Positions 40,980 to 52,829 of a stretch of DNA of 64,000 bases are shown here, in pieces. Each line of letters opens with the position of its first letter. Position 1 is the first letter of the stretch. The position numbers and the translations under genes were made by a program. A model generated the notes under the pieces. It searched no databases. It was not told the DNA's origin and worked only from the letters and a program-made list of their open reading frames with translations. Source of the DNA: Spirometra erinaceieuropaei (Eukaryota > Platyhelminthes > Cestoda > Diphyllobothriidea > Diphyllobothriidae); NCBI GenBank assembly GCA_902702965.1, contig CACRXP010000153.1, positions 566,290 to 630,289 of the forward strand, read 5' to 3'.

Positions 40980-43440
40980 TATAAGGTTAGAATCCGCAGA
41001 ACCCATCGATATAGACCATCGAAGTTCTCTGAGTTGAAATGTGTCAACAAGGATTAATTAAAGAGAAGTGTAAGGTATACGGGGCTCCAATGTCATTGAT
41101 TGTAAATTATAAACCGAAACCGTACACAGATAAGACAAATGCATGATCAGCTGTGCAAAATTCTTGTCCTGACAGTGCTGACCGATTTTGAATAACGATA
41201 TGTGATCGCCAACCCAAGAGGCCTATTAGCCTGACGCTTTGGATTATATCAATTGTTTTTGAGTACGACAGAGGCACAAGGGGCGAATTATGCAAAGAAC
41301 AGAGTTGTCACACCCCATACACCAGCTATAATTGACAACTCCCCCATTTGTAATGGCCGAGTAGTATTTTATGATACGATTCTCTGCTGGTCTGCGCTGG
41401 AGTCGTTAATAAGTGAAATGGGTAACAATCGGGAGAGGGCACCCAAAAAAATACTGCCGGCCAAAGCAGCGATCCTATCGCAACTGTCCTAAGCTATGCA
41501 GCCATTGACTGAGCCGCACACTGGCGACTGCGTTAGCTCCCGACCTCTGGAAATAATGGTAAAAATTGATAATCCAAGCTCTCGGTCAACGGCCATTGTA
41601 GTGCAATTGTCCGTAGGTAAGCTACTATAGAATAATCCGCATAGGGACCACTGCGGTCGCTTGTCAGCAGTGGAAGCTTATATTAAGGTTGTTTAACGTA
41701 GAGTGGGTCTAAGGCGATCTTTTCTCAACTTTCCTAAGGTATGCAAGGGTAGATTAAGCCGCAACCGCACTACTGCTGTCACTATTCAGTCGTGTAAGCG
41801 TGGCTCAAGGTTAACTTACTACGGCTCGGTCTGCAGCGGTTGCATCTCAACTGTTGGAGACTTCGATAACCTAAGTGAGGCAACATGGGCACCGCAGATC
41901 AGATAACATTGAGGTTGCATGAAACAACAAATATGTAGAGCCGTAACCTACTCAAATAGGCATAGCATGTATTATGTCTAGGCAACGGATATTTGGGTGC
42001 CCTCTTCCGATTGTTACCGTGAAATTTAATCACCGTTGTAGATGTCTACCATTATCATTGCTCGCCAATCTGACTCACTGTCGCTGGAGCCGTCAGTTGT
42101 CCGGGCCATTCTGCGGGACAACGTACCTTATTATGACAAAATCTCTTGAAGGCAATCTTGGAATACTAAACTTTCAAAACACCATATCGTGCAAAATCAA
42201 TCTCTATTGACAGAAATAATGTTCGACTCTATGAAATGGTTATTGGTTGTTGAATCTGTTTAACTCATCATCCGTGTTGATAATATTTGCTCATGTTTGC
42301 ACGTGTACGAAAAAGCGCTCATGCCTTTTGATCGCGCCAGGCTAGTGGACGCTTCGTCTTGTTACAAGTCCTTGCTCATTTATATGTACACTAATTTCCT
42401 TCGTGGTCTATGTTTCTGTCCTTATTTACTAAGGAGTGTTACTGTCGACCGATGCTCGTCAGTGAAGTCGCAAATCAACGAAAAAACTGTTGATCAGGTA
42501 CTACAAGAAAGGATGTAAAATATGCCGCATTAAACAATGATAGATTCCTTAGGTTGCTTAACAACGCCAGCTTGTCTCGACAGACTAATTTGACACGAGC
42601 TCTTTTAGGATCCACGTATTCTAGCTCAAATTATACATTAATTTTAAGCGCTTTCATTACTTTGGCTTGCTTCCGTGAACTGATTTGATAACCGTAACCA
42701 CCAACCTTGCCCATTGGGAAGAAAAACGTATTTCCATCAACTTTCTGTAGCGAGACTGAAAAGCCCATTTCGATGAATTTACTGCACGTTTGTGCGATGG
42801 TCCACTCATAAATAAAAAAGACAGACAAACATGTGTTTTTTAAGAAAATCTACCTCACAAGTGTCTTACAATTATTAGGGGTAAATTAGACGACGACAAA
42901 ATGTGAGGTAAAAGATGCAATAATTTGAAAAACATGCGCGCCCGCTAAGGTAGCAAATCAGCTCTCAGGCCTTGCATTTTGGTCGATTTTCAATCAATAG
43001 AATTTTAAAGGAGATTACGTGAAATGAATTGATCAAAATACAACCTAGCGACAACTTTTCGAGTTGTTCAAAGGTTTTTTGGGACACGTCAGACATCCAA
43101 TAACCGCTGTGGTTTGACACCAGTGCAGGCATGTTATTACAGGCGGTCATTGACCGATCTCAGATAAACATGGGACTAATTGATGAGATTTGCAATGTCA
43201 AGTGTGATGATGTCCGAATCATGTAAGAACCACTTAAGATCAACAATTGATATGCATGAATTTTTCCGTCTGATTTTCAGTTATGTTAAAAATGTAAATG
43301 TCTTATAATAAAAACAAACAGAATCTATGCTGTCATTAAATACAGTCACTAAATGCATTCGAATAAATAAGTGGTTAACAGTTATTTGTAAAAATGACCA
43401 AAAAGTGTGCAACATGGTTTAACGATTACGGTCTTTGCAG
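40980..43440. other. long stretch without a recognised gene
   Basis: Several frames of 60-80 codons (for example 41,253-41,492, 42,297-42,518, 42,631-42,828 minus) have no recognisable domains. No transposon ends or RNA genes were identified. Confidence 0.5.
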
Positions 43441-43449
43441 GCGAAAAAA

Positions 43450-43770
43450 GTGTATTCAAGAGCCAGGATGAATTCACACCTGATATATTTTGGAAACGAT
43501 GTTATGCGATGACCAGTACAATAATTCTACTTAAGTAATTCAGAGTTTTAGCGGACATCTTTTAAAGCCGGACGTTCATACCTGCAGCGTAGGTGGCTTA
43601 TGTCATGAAATATTAACCAAAATTCAGAAATGTGTTTATATTTCTAAAATAATAATCAAGTAGTTTTGCAAAACTAATCAATATCCAGCATAATTCTATA
43701 ATAAATCAGCTGCTCCATGATGCAGGCTTTCAACCGAACCTATTTTTCCTGAAATATATGACCCTTTTGT
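43450..43770. repeat. dispersed repeats (family 4 and inverted-repeat relative)
   Basis: At 43,480-43,550 CAGTACAATAATTCTACTTA then AGTAATTC resembles the right arm of the inverted repeat near 2,615. At 43,655-43,735 AGTTTTGCAAAACTAATCA, then CCAGCATAATTCTATAATAA and GATGC, resembles 46,495-46,575 and 20,770-20,850. On the minus strand these read ....LLYYKSMLDDEYFYKTT at 46.5 kb and LIYYRIMLDI here, so a decayed exon is possible. Confidence 0.5.
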
Positions 43771-43774
43771 ATTT

Positions 43775-45460
43775 TTCTCTTAATACCGTCGATAAATGCG
43801 TAGTTTTCCGCACACAGAAAATATACGGCTTGTAGTTTGCGAAACGTGAATGCACGGATAACGTCAGGTCGGGCTGAAAATTATTCATGAGCAGGAAATA
43901 TTTTAAAAACTGAGTTATATCCTTCCTTCGATTGTAGAATTAAAAGAATACTTAAGTTTCTACTGAATGAAAAATTGAATATTTTATGTGGGTTTTTCAA
44001 GAAATGTAATTGAATATTTAAAGGTATTAACAAACATTAAGACAAACGTATGCCAATTAAACAGTCATTTTTGCACAGCATATTTTTGCATGCTGACGGA
44101 AGGAAGTCCATTAGAAAACCGACATCCTGAAGTTATCGATGTATTATAGAAATATGCTGGATCGTGAATAGTCCTACAACCTTACTTAATTAATCATTTC
44201 GAAAAGAAAACGCATCTCGAGATTTCGGTTGACATTTCATGAATAAGCTCACTTTTGTACATTGATGTCAAAATATATGTTATTGCCATTCCGTGAATCT
44301 GTTTTGAGTGCATGTACTTGTACCAAGTAGTCTGCGATAAATCTCAAAAGAATGCCATTAAATTTTGAAACCCGCTAGTTACAAGGGCCAATTACTTATC
44401 GGACGGCATAAGTTCCTGACATCTAATTCACACAGTGCTGAAAGCTTCATTAACTTTTTTCTGATGTATTAAGAACACAATTGAGAGGCATATTTTTCCT
44501 CACTGTATGTTCGTGCGCACATAACTCTAAGTATATTTTTTGACCACATGCAAAAAATGTTCTCTCTTGTACTCATCCGTTATTAAATCACATCTTTAAA
44601 TGCTAAAGATAAACCCCTTTCATTAGAAATCCCGATTAATTACGTCTATGGTTCATAGATCGCATTCATCACGCCACAGCCCATATCCTCGATCCTCGAC
44701 GGAAGTTTAAGGTTTTTTACTCGCTTCGCGTGACAAGAATATGTGCTAAGGAACGACATCGCTTTAAAGTTAAGCGAACTCAGTCTTGCTGACCTAAGAG
44801 ATTGGCTTATCTAGAGTTTTGTCAACCCAAAAATGCACTTACTTGCATTTCCAAAAATTAGCTGGTCACCACGCAGATCATGGGCTCTTTGTGTGCATCC
44901 CATAAACATCAAACAACCCCGTCATATGCTTTCTTTTCACCATGTCATAATGACATTGCTGAATTCAATGTTTTCTAAGACTGAAAATTAGTTTATTTAT
45001 ATAGCCAAACTACTTACCACACTAGATGCTTTCTGATGTTAGGAGGTATCGCTATGACTCAAGAAACAAATGACTGTCGACATGTGGTCTGCGCTGCATG
45101 CCTGAAAGAAAGATCTCACAGGCTCGAAAGTAAGATACTTGTAACAAACAAACTAACACTACCTCTAAATTGCGATGATGTATGGGTAACATGGCCAGCT
45201 AGATCCCCAAATCACGTCCTGATTATGAAAATAATTCATGGCAAATAAGAACTCCACTGAGACCTTACTTTCTGGTCGGTCCACTCAAACAGTTTGATTG
45301 CATTCATGTAATGCGTATTTACCTAAAACTAACTGCGAATTTAAGCGTAAAGACTGGACTTTTGAAAATTCCCCTCAATCCTTCAGCCCGCCAAAGCAAT
45401 AGGCGCTGTGAGTTTAAATAAAGCAATTATTAATAGAAATCTAAAAAAATTAAATCAAAA
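43775..45460. other. AT-rich stretch, no gene recognised
   Basis: No coding frame with resemblance to a known family. The frame 45,036-45,248 is short and unmatched. This is the downstream flank of copy F. Confidence 0.5.
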
Positions 45461-45465
45461 CCGCG

Positions 45466-45471
45466 TTTATT
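45466..45471 (-). terminator. poly(A) signal of copy F
   Basis: AATAAA on the minus strand, 58 nt after the stop of copy F, at the same distance and in the same context (CGTTTATT on the plus strand) as in copy A. Confidence 0.5.
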
Positions 45472-45528
45472 CGTCTTCACTAGCAAATCCTCCATTTCGT
45501 GGTTTTTGGTGTTTCATTATAGCTCCAG

Positions 45529-46191
45529 TCACTGGCGACAGTCTCTTTGCTGAACATCAAAAAGGCCTCTCTTGATATACGCATATAATTGTCTAGCATT
45601 CATTTTCATGTGGTTTAATAATAAGGAGTCGGTGGACATATAAGGACATGTTGTATCCTGTGCCAATGTACCGCAGAGATCAAGCGAGGACAGTTGAATA
45701 AAATGTGGCGGGTGGTTTTCTTTATTCCAGTAGGTAAAATCAACAGTTGCTTTTAGCACTAGATTCTGCAGAACAACCGACAAATGTCCGAAGTCACTGC
45801 AGTGGTTATCAAAGTCATTCCCATTTGCCTGCTAATTTAAAAGATACATACAGATTATGAAAGTCTGTGGGGCAAGCAACATGGGCAAGTTATCGCCGGC
45901 GAGTTTGACATATGATATTTCATGTATATCTTACATTCTGCATTGCATAAACCACGGCTGTTAGAGGTTGACATAGGCACGTGAATTGCATATAGTTTGC
46001 AGGAGGTATGTCCCGGAAAAATGTGCAGCTGAAAATTAAAGATTTTTGATTGAATGTCATTTCGAAGTCTATACGAGCTGTTCCAATCAGTAGCATATCC
46101 TTAAAACTGTGGCGAAACGCCTGTTGTACGAGGTATTTAGTGAGATTATGGAGAATAATGTAATCGCCATCCCAAGGACATTTTGGTATTC
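45529..46191 (-). CDS. family 1 copy F: intact exons 2 and 3, exon 1 not found
   Basis: Exon 2 is 46,191-45,935 (257 nt, acceptor CCCTAG, donor AAT/GTAAGA). Exon 3 is 45,831-45,529 (303 nt, acceptor TTAAATTAG). Both are open, phases fit (phase 1 in, phase 0 between) and sizes equal copy C. It reads IPKCPWDGDYIILHNLTKYL, SLIFSCTFFRDIPPANYMQF, LVLKATVDFTYWNKEN, IQLSSLDLC and ends DVQQRDCRQ. The usual cysteines are present, with extra ones at FTCLC, NHC and TTC, so its disulfide pattern would differ from copy C. Intron 2 is 103 nt. No signal-peptide exon was found in the 540 nt before the SINE array at 46.73 kb; the array may have separated or replaced it. It could be a functional gene with a distant exon 1, or a recently disabled one. 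Confidence 0.7.
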
Positions 46192-46199
46192 CTAGGGAT

Positions 46200-46728
46200 A
46201 AAACGGTTAATGAAATTACAACAGTTGAAATTATTTAATGCCTATTTCTGTGGAAACGACCGATACGTAAATGATAATGAATGTATCCAGTGACAAACAA
46301 CTCGCGCATTGTTTGTATGAAAATATTCAGCGGTTTAATGACTAAAAGTTGCAAGACAAGGGAGTTGGAACTTATGAAGTGTGAACATACTTCCGTTTAT
46401 CAAAATATGCGTAGGTTGCGTAGTTACAGTATTTAAGCTAACCGATGAAATGTCAACTGAAATCCTGAACTGTGTTTTCTTTTCGAAATGACAAAGTAAG
46501 TAGTTTTGTAGAAATATTCATCATCAAGCATGCTTTTATAATAAAGCAGCTTTCTCAGGATGCCGGCGTTTAAACGCAACCCTTTCCATTTGCAAGCAGA
46601 AACTATACTGTCCAAATGATGACTCCTTAATCTATTTGCATTTGTACTATTGATTTGCGATGCTGTTATATATCCAATGGTATTTTTTGAAGAAAACGCA
46701 CACAAATATTCAGTTATTTATATAATGT
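46200..46728. repeat. upstream flank of copy F with family 4 repeat
   Basis: The segment at about 46,495-46,575 (AGTTTTGTAGAAATATTCAT, then GCTTTTATAATAAAGCAGC) resembles 43,655-43,735 and 20,770-20,850 in the same orientation. The minus-strand frame 46,433-46,705 (LRLNAGILRKLLYYKSMLDD) crosses it but has no recognised domain. Confidence 0.45.
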
Positions 46729-46866
46729 TAGGGGGCGCTCACTGATCGTTCTTACGGAACTCACTTGTCCCGTTGTGCCTTAAGGGCTCTCTCTCGAGCC
46801 CAACCAGCAGCCGCACAGCGGCGCATGATACATAGGCAGAATAACATTACCGACAAAGACAAGGGA

Positions 46867-46911
46867 GACTGGAATGGCCATTTCTGGCTTATTAGCCGTC
46901 GTCAGCCAGCC
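46867..46911 (-). ncRNA. hammerhead-ribozyme-like motif, array unit 1
   Basis: On the minus strand: stem I GGCTGG (46,911-46,906), core CTGACGA (46,905-46,899), stem II GGCT-AATA-AGCC, GAAA, short stem III AT(GGCC)AT, site ATT, stem I return strand CCAGTC (46,872-46,867). Compared with the SINE at 15.1 kb, two stem I pairs differ and both stay paired (G-U to A-U, U-A to U-G). The C-A pair at the base of stem II and U at the cleavage site are non-ideal. Confidence 0.45.
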
Positions 46912-47178
46912 ATACCCAAGCCTGAAGTGTGGAACACCCGAGCCTCGAACTCGCGACCTGTTGGTTTAGAAGTCAACGCCTCTACTCACCGGGCCACGAG
47001 CCCGTTGCCTTGTCGGTTTTCGATCGGGAATATACAGTGGTAGGGGGCGCTCACCGATCGTTCATACGGAACTCACTCGTTCCGTTGTGCCTTAAGAGCT
47101 CTCTCTCGAGCCCAACCAGCAGCCGCACAGCGGCGCATGATACATAGGCAGAATAACATTACCGACAAAGACAAGGGA

Positions 47179-47223
47179 GACTGGAATGGCCATTTCTGGC
47201 TTATTAGCCGTCGTCAGCCAGCC
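47179..47223 (-). ncRNA. hammerhead-ribozyme-like motif, array unit 2
   Basis: Identical to the motif in unit 1, 312 nt further on. Two such motifs in tandem would let a run-through transcript be cut into unit-length RNAs if active. The third unit is cut off before the motif. Confidence 0.45.
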
Positions 47224-47461
47224 ATACCCAAGCCCGAAGTGTGGAACACCCGAGCCTCGAACTCGCGACCTGTTGGTTTAGAAGTCAACGCCTCTACTCA
47301 CCGGGCCACGAGCCCGTTGCCTTGTCGGTTTTCGATCGGGAATATACAGTGGTAGGGGGCGCTCACCGATCGTTCATACGGAACTCACTCGTTCCGTTGT
47401 GCCTTAAGAGCTCTCTCTCGAGCCCAACCAGCAGCCGCACAGCGGCGCATGATACATAGGC

Positions 47462-47462
47462 N
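47462..47462. other. ambiguous base, likely assembly join
   Basis: A single N stands exactly where the tandem array stops and unrelated AT-rich DNA (TTTCGCAAATTG) begins. It most likely marks a collapsed or unresolved repeat. Confidence 0.7.
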
Positions 47463-50430
47463 TTTCGCAAATTGTAAATAATCAGGAGACATGAATTTCA
47501 TTTTTAGACACATTTCCTTCTTTGTCAGACTTCTGCAAATATTGGATGTTACTAATTGCTTGGCCAATGATGAATTAACATGGCCAAAATAATCATCATT
47601 TAAACAGTGGATTAAAACATGGTAAATTGACAAACCTGATTAAAAGTAATTGCACTTGTTTGCGTTTCAAGCCACGTTATTGCAGAAAACACAGAGACAA
47701 CAATAGGGTGTAGGACCCACCACTAACTTCAGCGAGATATGTGTGTCAAACGTTGAATGGTAATAGATAGAGTTTTATAGGTGGGGCAACACATATAAGG
47801 GAAAGCAAGAGCACACAGAAAATAGATGAGTTTCAGTCAAGATTCATATCGTACGCTGTCATTTGGGAGGGGCTTGAACACGACAATCAACAAAATGAAC
47901 AACAAGCATTTTTTTAAACCGTAACAGACTTTGGTTTAAGCGGCGCTGTTATGTTGTCATTTAGTCAGGCAATTAAGGCGACTTTAAACATTATGTCCGG
48001 AGCCAAAAGTAGTATATTCAGTCACAGTAAATTGGAGGGTGCATCTATGCAGTTTTTATATACATGTGGATACCTAGCTCTATAGTGACTACCACAAGAC
48101 AAAGGCAAACACTATAGACAAAAATTTCACCCAGGTACTCTTCGGTGCAGCAGAGAGCTCAGCATGTCTTACAAACTTGAAATTTCATATTTGAATTTTG
48201 GCGTTTTAGCGTCCAACATGGCTGGAGAAAAACTGTATACCTGCTTGTAAAATCAGAATTGATGTGGATATGCAGCAGTGTCAAGTGTGATCATGAATAC
48301 ACATGAGCCCATTAGAGAAGACAATTCCAAGTATGTGCGTCATCGCGTGCGTATAATAGTAAACTATGTTGAGGGGTGCAATTTTATAAGACAACGTCAT
48401 TTGTGTGATTGATTAATCCACTTGAATTAGTTACAGAAATTGTGTTTCCTCTGATAGACACATTTTATAATATGACAGTCAACACAAAAAAAATCTGTGT
48501 TGCTACTTGTCTGACAGATGAATGAATAACGACAGCGAAACTTCGATCGTTAAGTACCAATTCTTGCAGTGTCACATTAGCTATGGGTTGGAATAAGACT
48601 ATGTTCTAATGTCAGGAAGCTTTACTCGAGAGCAATCATCATAATTCCATTGCGAGAAGTGCATGCTTTCCCTTATCATCTTGTACCAACATTTGTTAAG
48701 TTAAATTATCACGAATGCGCAATTTTCCGTAAGTATCATTGTAGAAAACAATACCCACAATGTTGAATTAATTTTAAGAACAGTGTTAACTGTGTAAAAA
48801 ATTGACGCATGATTCAGTGCAAATTTGCTACGTCCTGAGCCTCACTTTCGGCTTCTTAAATGTGTCTGACGACTATGGACATACATGTAGGACTTCTCAA
48901 AATGCATAACCTGAGGCGGTTTCTAACCCCGTTGCAGTTTAGTGCTGGTCTTTGATCATTCGTCACAGTTTACTTTGTAAATCTGCGCCACAACTTACTA
49001 GGAAGAATCTTATTTCTCTTTTGAAGCATAATGCCAAATGCGATCCGCCGCCCATTTGATGGGCTAAACGAAGCGCAGGTTTGCAGCCTGAATACACGTT
49101 TAAAATGGGTTAGGTGAAGGGAAAAGGGCAGATAGACAGGTGAATAATGAACTTTGCTTAGAAGCCGCCCATGGGTTCCTACAAAAGCACAAATTTGTCT
49201 TCAGGTGCGTACTTGTGTTTTGGGTGAACGGGACGACGGAATATCGAGTTTGCTGTACGAATTGTGGCACTAAACCGAAAATTCGTTTTATAGACGTATT
49301 GATCTGGTCACCTTTTATCAGACATTTTGAAAACAACAGCTGCCTAGCTAAATTAATTCTCGCGAAGTTGCGGAAGTGAGATGTGTGGTTCCCTTATCCC
49401 TAGGCGCTGGGCACGAATACGCGTCCGAAACATTAATGATCAAGCTACTTGTCCTCGAAATAAACGCACGAGGTTAGATAGAGGTGATTGCCATTCATCG
49501 CCGGTTGTAAACGGTCGCCGATGCTATGCAAACTAGATTCCCCTAATCAGCGCTGGATTATAGCGGCCGAGAATTGCCGGTGGGCTGTGGAATGCGCTCT
49601 CAAATTCACTTAAATTATTCTGCGGTGCAGAAAATTCAGTATATCCTGTTAAATAAATGCCAGAAATTATTTAGACAGCATACACAAAAACGTACTCAAG
49701 AATATCGTAGCTGCTACAATAAAGCTAATGCTGTGTTCACTACGATGTCCAGACAAAGTGGCGAATCACAATATGAAAAACGCGATGATTAAATATATAT
49801 TTGTGACAGGAAAACTCTGAGGCTCATGCAGCGCAATGAGTAGAGCAAGCACTTAAGTTTTTAGTTCGTAAGTCCATCCCACGTCGCATTTAACTAACAT
49901 GCTTTATAAGCCTATCACTCTATCCGTTAATACCGTGTGACGCTGTTGAGCATCGTTGCAGCTCCAATGAAGGATTTGCAAGCGGACGATCTAACATTGC
50001 AGGCAGTTTTCTTAACGCTTATTTGATCTCTTGGCCATAAAATGGAAATTGACCTGCTAATCGACTGGAAAATGTTTGAAAATAATATGGTAAAAAGCGT
50101 CTGGAGATAAACGTTATCCTGAAACACACATGCAGCACGAATTATTTTGTACGTACAATTAATAGCCGATATTTATCCTAAGTTCGGATGTTTCCTAATT
50201 ATGGAAACCAATCAGCAATCGTCGTCGCTTTGCATCTGAGTCTCTACAGTATGTTTTACAAGTTTCAGAGGCATGTAGCGCTGACCGCCGTAGGTGTACG
50301 TGCAGACGCTTAATTCGGTTACGCGGCTATTAATGTACAAGTAGAAATCACGTCATCCACAGATCGACGGTGTTTCCTCTTCTCAGCATAACCCAATTTT
50401 TATCAAATTGGATGTTCTAAAAGGCTAAAA
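47463..50430. other. long AT-rich stretch, no gene recognised
   Basis: Short frames only (49,100-49,379 both strands, 49,574-49,792). The stretch near 49,815-49,880 (CAATGAGTAGAGCAAGC) weakly resembles a tRNA A box but has no matching B box or acceptor stem. Confidence 0.5.
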
Positions 50431-50435
50431 CTCTA

Positions 50436-50858
50436 TTAAGTAACTGCTTCAGACAGCATTGGATTTGATCGCATAACGAGAAATTGCAGGACAGACGGCG
50501 AAAGGCCGGGTTGTCTGAAGTTTTTAAGTGAACATAAAGAGGTCAGAACTACTTTGTGGACTGGCGTATGTCTGGAGTTGGAAATTCGGTCAGCATTTGA
50601 GGTGACATGTCTCTTGGTCGTCTTGTTGGTTTGGTCGTCGCAGGCCGCTATGGCGCTGCTTTGAAGTGGCGTCGACCTTAGCGCGAATTCTACACACTCC
50701 AGTCGAGTAAACAATTTACAGCCACGTGACTTGGTGATTAAGTTTATAGTTTGGCGAGTGTCGCAGATCTGTCTTAGTGGTTGGTTGTATTCAATGGATG
50801 GATCTAAAGCTAAATCAATGGGAAAGTCTGAGGAGGCAGACACCATCTGGGCACACAC
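50436..50858 (-). other. 140-codon ORF overlapping a dispersed repeat
   Basis: This is the longest frame not assigned to a transposon. It contains no recognisable domain. Its middle overlaps the segment related to 14,300-14,430, and GC is higher than in the flanks, so the open frame is better explained by a repeat than by a gene. I leave it as unassigned. Confidence 0.25.
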
Positions 50859-50859
50859 A

Positions 50860-52655
50860 TGCCATAACTGAAATCTGCGCAGACGTTTGCCTTCAGTGAG
50901 GCCCGTAACAGTTATACTTTAGTTTACGTTGAAATGCGTTTGTTCAAATTAATCGTTGCATGCTTGTTTGTCAAACGTTCCCGTACGTTGAACAAGTGGT
51001 CGCTCGTTGCAGCCAATGGAAATTTGAGCAGTAAGTCGAAAACCAACAAACGGTTTACAAATTATCAAGGAATTGACACAGTAGTTGTTAAACCGGCAGG
51101 AGGAGGATTAAATCTGGTGTTATTGAGGGGAATGCACTCATAAACCCTAGAACAACAACGGTTTTCGTGATGTATACTAACAGTGGCTACCTGCTTTGTG
51201 TGCATATGATCATCTCGATTTGCTGATTTGTCACAGACTGCTTGGTGCGATGACGTGCCAATAAAAACAGTATAAAGAGAAGGTATTATCTTGTCTCGGC
51301 GTCCTTTTTATTTTATGTAGTGTTTGAAATGAAGTCTAACTATCCGACAGCATGAAATGTAAACAGAAAATCCGAATGACGTTTCGACTATGAATAGTTA
51401 CTTAAATGGAATTGTTGTACAGTATATTAAGGACACGAGGTACTGCAGTCTCCTAAGTGTGTTTTCTTGGCGCCCAGCAAAGCCTCACTTGCTAAAATAA
51501 CGAGCGCTTTTCCAATTGAGTGGCGATACTCAAACATATTACAATGTTTGTTTAATGAAATGCGCGCTAGAAGGTCTTTTTACCACGGTTCTGAAAACGG
51601 TTGTTCTATTTTCCTTACGTATGGCTTCTTGTGCGTTCAAACTTTTCCCGGAATGAACACGGGCGTTTATGTGTGCCGTTATTAAAATGTCATATACTTA
51701 TCACGAAATGTTCAAACATCTAACTGTCATCGGAAAAGCGCGAACACGTAACCCTCGATTTAATTAAAAGTCATGTAAAAAGCTTATTTTCAAGGCTTAC
51801 ACAGGAATCAAATCCTCCTTAGATGTGTCCTTGCCTCAAACCCAGACAAATGCCTCGCTAAAAAATTCTTTATTTCGGCAATAATAGGAAGAATACGTAC
51901 AGAAACGGCGAACACACTTAGCACGTTTAATACGAAACTGATGCTCGCCGTATTATTGTATCTTAAGTTTATTACAGTAATCAGCAGGCGTCACACAGAA
52001 AACCATGTTAGTTTTCAACCAACGTTTGCACCGGCTAGTCGATATAGGGGAAACAGGCCTACCTCTAACTCACAGAGCCCATGTTTGTAATGCAAAACCA
52101 TATAATATATAGCAATTAAAAATCAAAGGAAGATAAATGCATGCGTTTTGAATGGAATCTAGCCAACAGTTGAACATATTGACGACATGAACGTAGACGT
52201 TGTTACCGACGACAGTAATATACACTTTAACCTGTTCAATCAACGGCAATCTTGTCCGCCTGCTAAGTACCAATAATCCGAACATGAATTCAGTGCATAA
52301 CTTTTGGTTTTGTATCAAAAGAACGTGCATGCACAGTATGGAGAAATTAAGGAGTTCCGAAACTCGAATGATTAATTCATAAACATGGGCGTCCCACAAA
52401 CATTAACATTTTCTCTGCAATGTGCAGCAGTAAGTCCAAAAGCTGCATTTTTGTCGTTTTACCGGCCGAAATCCGGATATTCCATATTGCAGTAGAATGA
52501 GAAACAATCGACGTTTCAGTAGACATCGGGGTGAACTGCAATGCTACTGACTTTCGCGCTCTTCTGAAATTAATGATAAACATGTGATCAGGTAATTCCT
52601 ATAATTCCGAAAAAAGCAAAATATGAAGTTCGAAGCATCTGTGAAATATTGAAAA
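50860..52655. other. no gene recognised
   Basis: AT-rich. The frame at 50,934-51,143 begins with a hydrophobic run (MRLFKLIVACLFV), but what follows is not conserved with family 1. A TATAAAG near 51,271 has no gene after it. Frames at 52,070-52,583 (minus) are unmatched. Confidence 0.45.
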
Positions 52656-52659
52656 TGCA

Positions 52660-52825
52660 CATATATGCAGGGTATTTCAGGTATGCATGATCATATTTGC
52701 GGCAAACAACATTTGGTATAATATCCATTCCGAACATTGTGAAAATATGAGTGTTTGGACTAATTTACAGCTGCGATAATTCCCACTGAAGAAATCGAAG
52801 GACGATTTGGTGCGCGTATGTTGGC
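52660..52825. repeat. dispersed repeat, partner at 13.4 kb
   Basis: GTGAAAATATGAGTGTTTGG and its flanks match 13,380-13,545 in the same orientation. Both copies lie in otherwise featureless DNA. Confidence 0.65.
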
Positions 52826-52829
52826 TTTC

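Larger units (their letters stand above)
46729..47461 (-). repeat. 312-bp SINE-containing tandem array
   Basis: Units start with TAGGGGGCGCTCAC at 46,729, 47,041 and 47,353: two full units and a partial third, nearly identical. On the minus strand each unit holds a tRNA-like head (GGGCTCGTGGCCCGGTGAGT, B box region GCGAGTTCGAGGCTC, anticodon-loop-like CTTCTAA as in tRNA-Arg). The same body as the SINE at 15.04 kb follows, including the hammerhead-like segment. A unique part follows with the near-palindrome GGAACGAGTGAGTTCC and GGGCTCGAGAGAGAGCTC. The open frames inside are repeats of each other and not genes. The array breaks off at the ambiguous base 47,462, so its true length is unknown. 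Confidence 0.9.

Noticed and set aside
42631..42828. Minus-strand frame as another family 1 exon 2 (NTFFFPMGKVGGYGYQIS)
   Set aside because: The resemblance to CTFFRD...YMQF is too weak, the key cysteines are missing and no exon 3 is present downstream.
46765..47459. Four open frames of 72-92 codons repeated at 312-nt spacing
   Set aside because: They are copies of the same SINE-containing tandem unit, read antisense to its pol III head; no protein resemblance.
50436..50858. 140-codon frame as a host gene
   Set aside because: No domain, no splice support, and it overlaps a segment repeated at 14.3 kb.
50934..51143. Hydrophobic start (MRLFKLIVACLFV) as a family 1 exon 1
   Set aside because: It lacks the AECC motif and the phase-1 donor, and no exon 2 follows on the plus strand.
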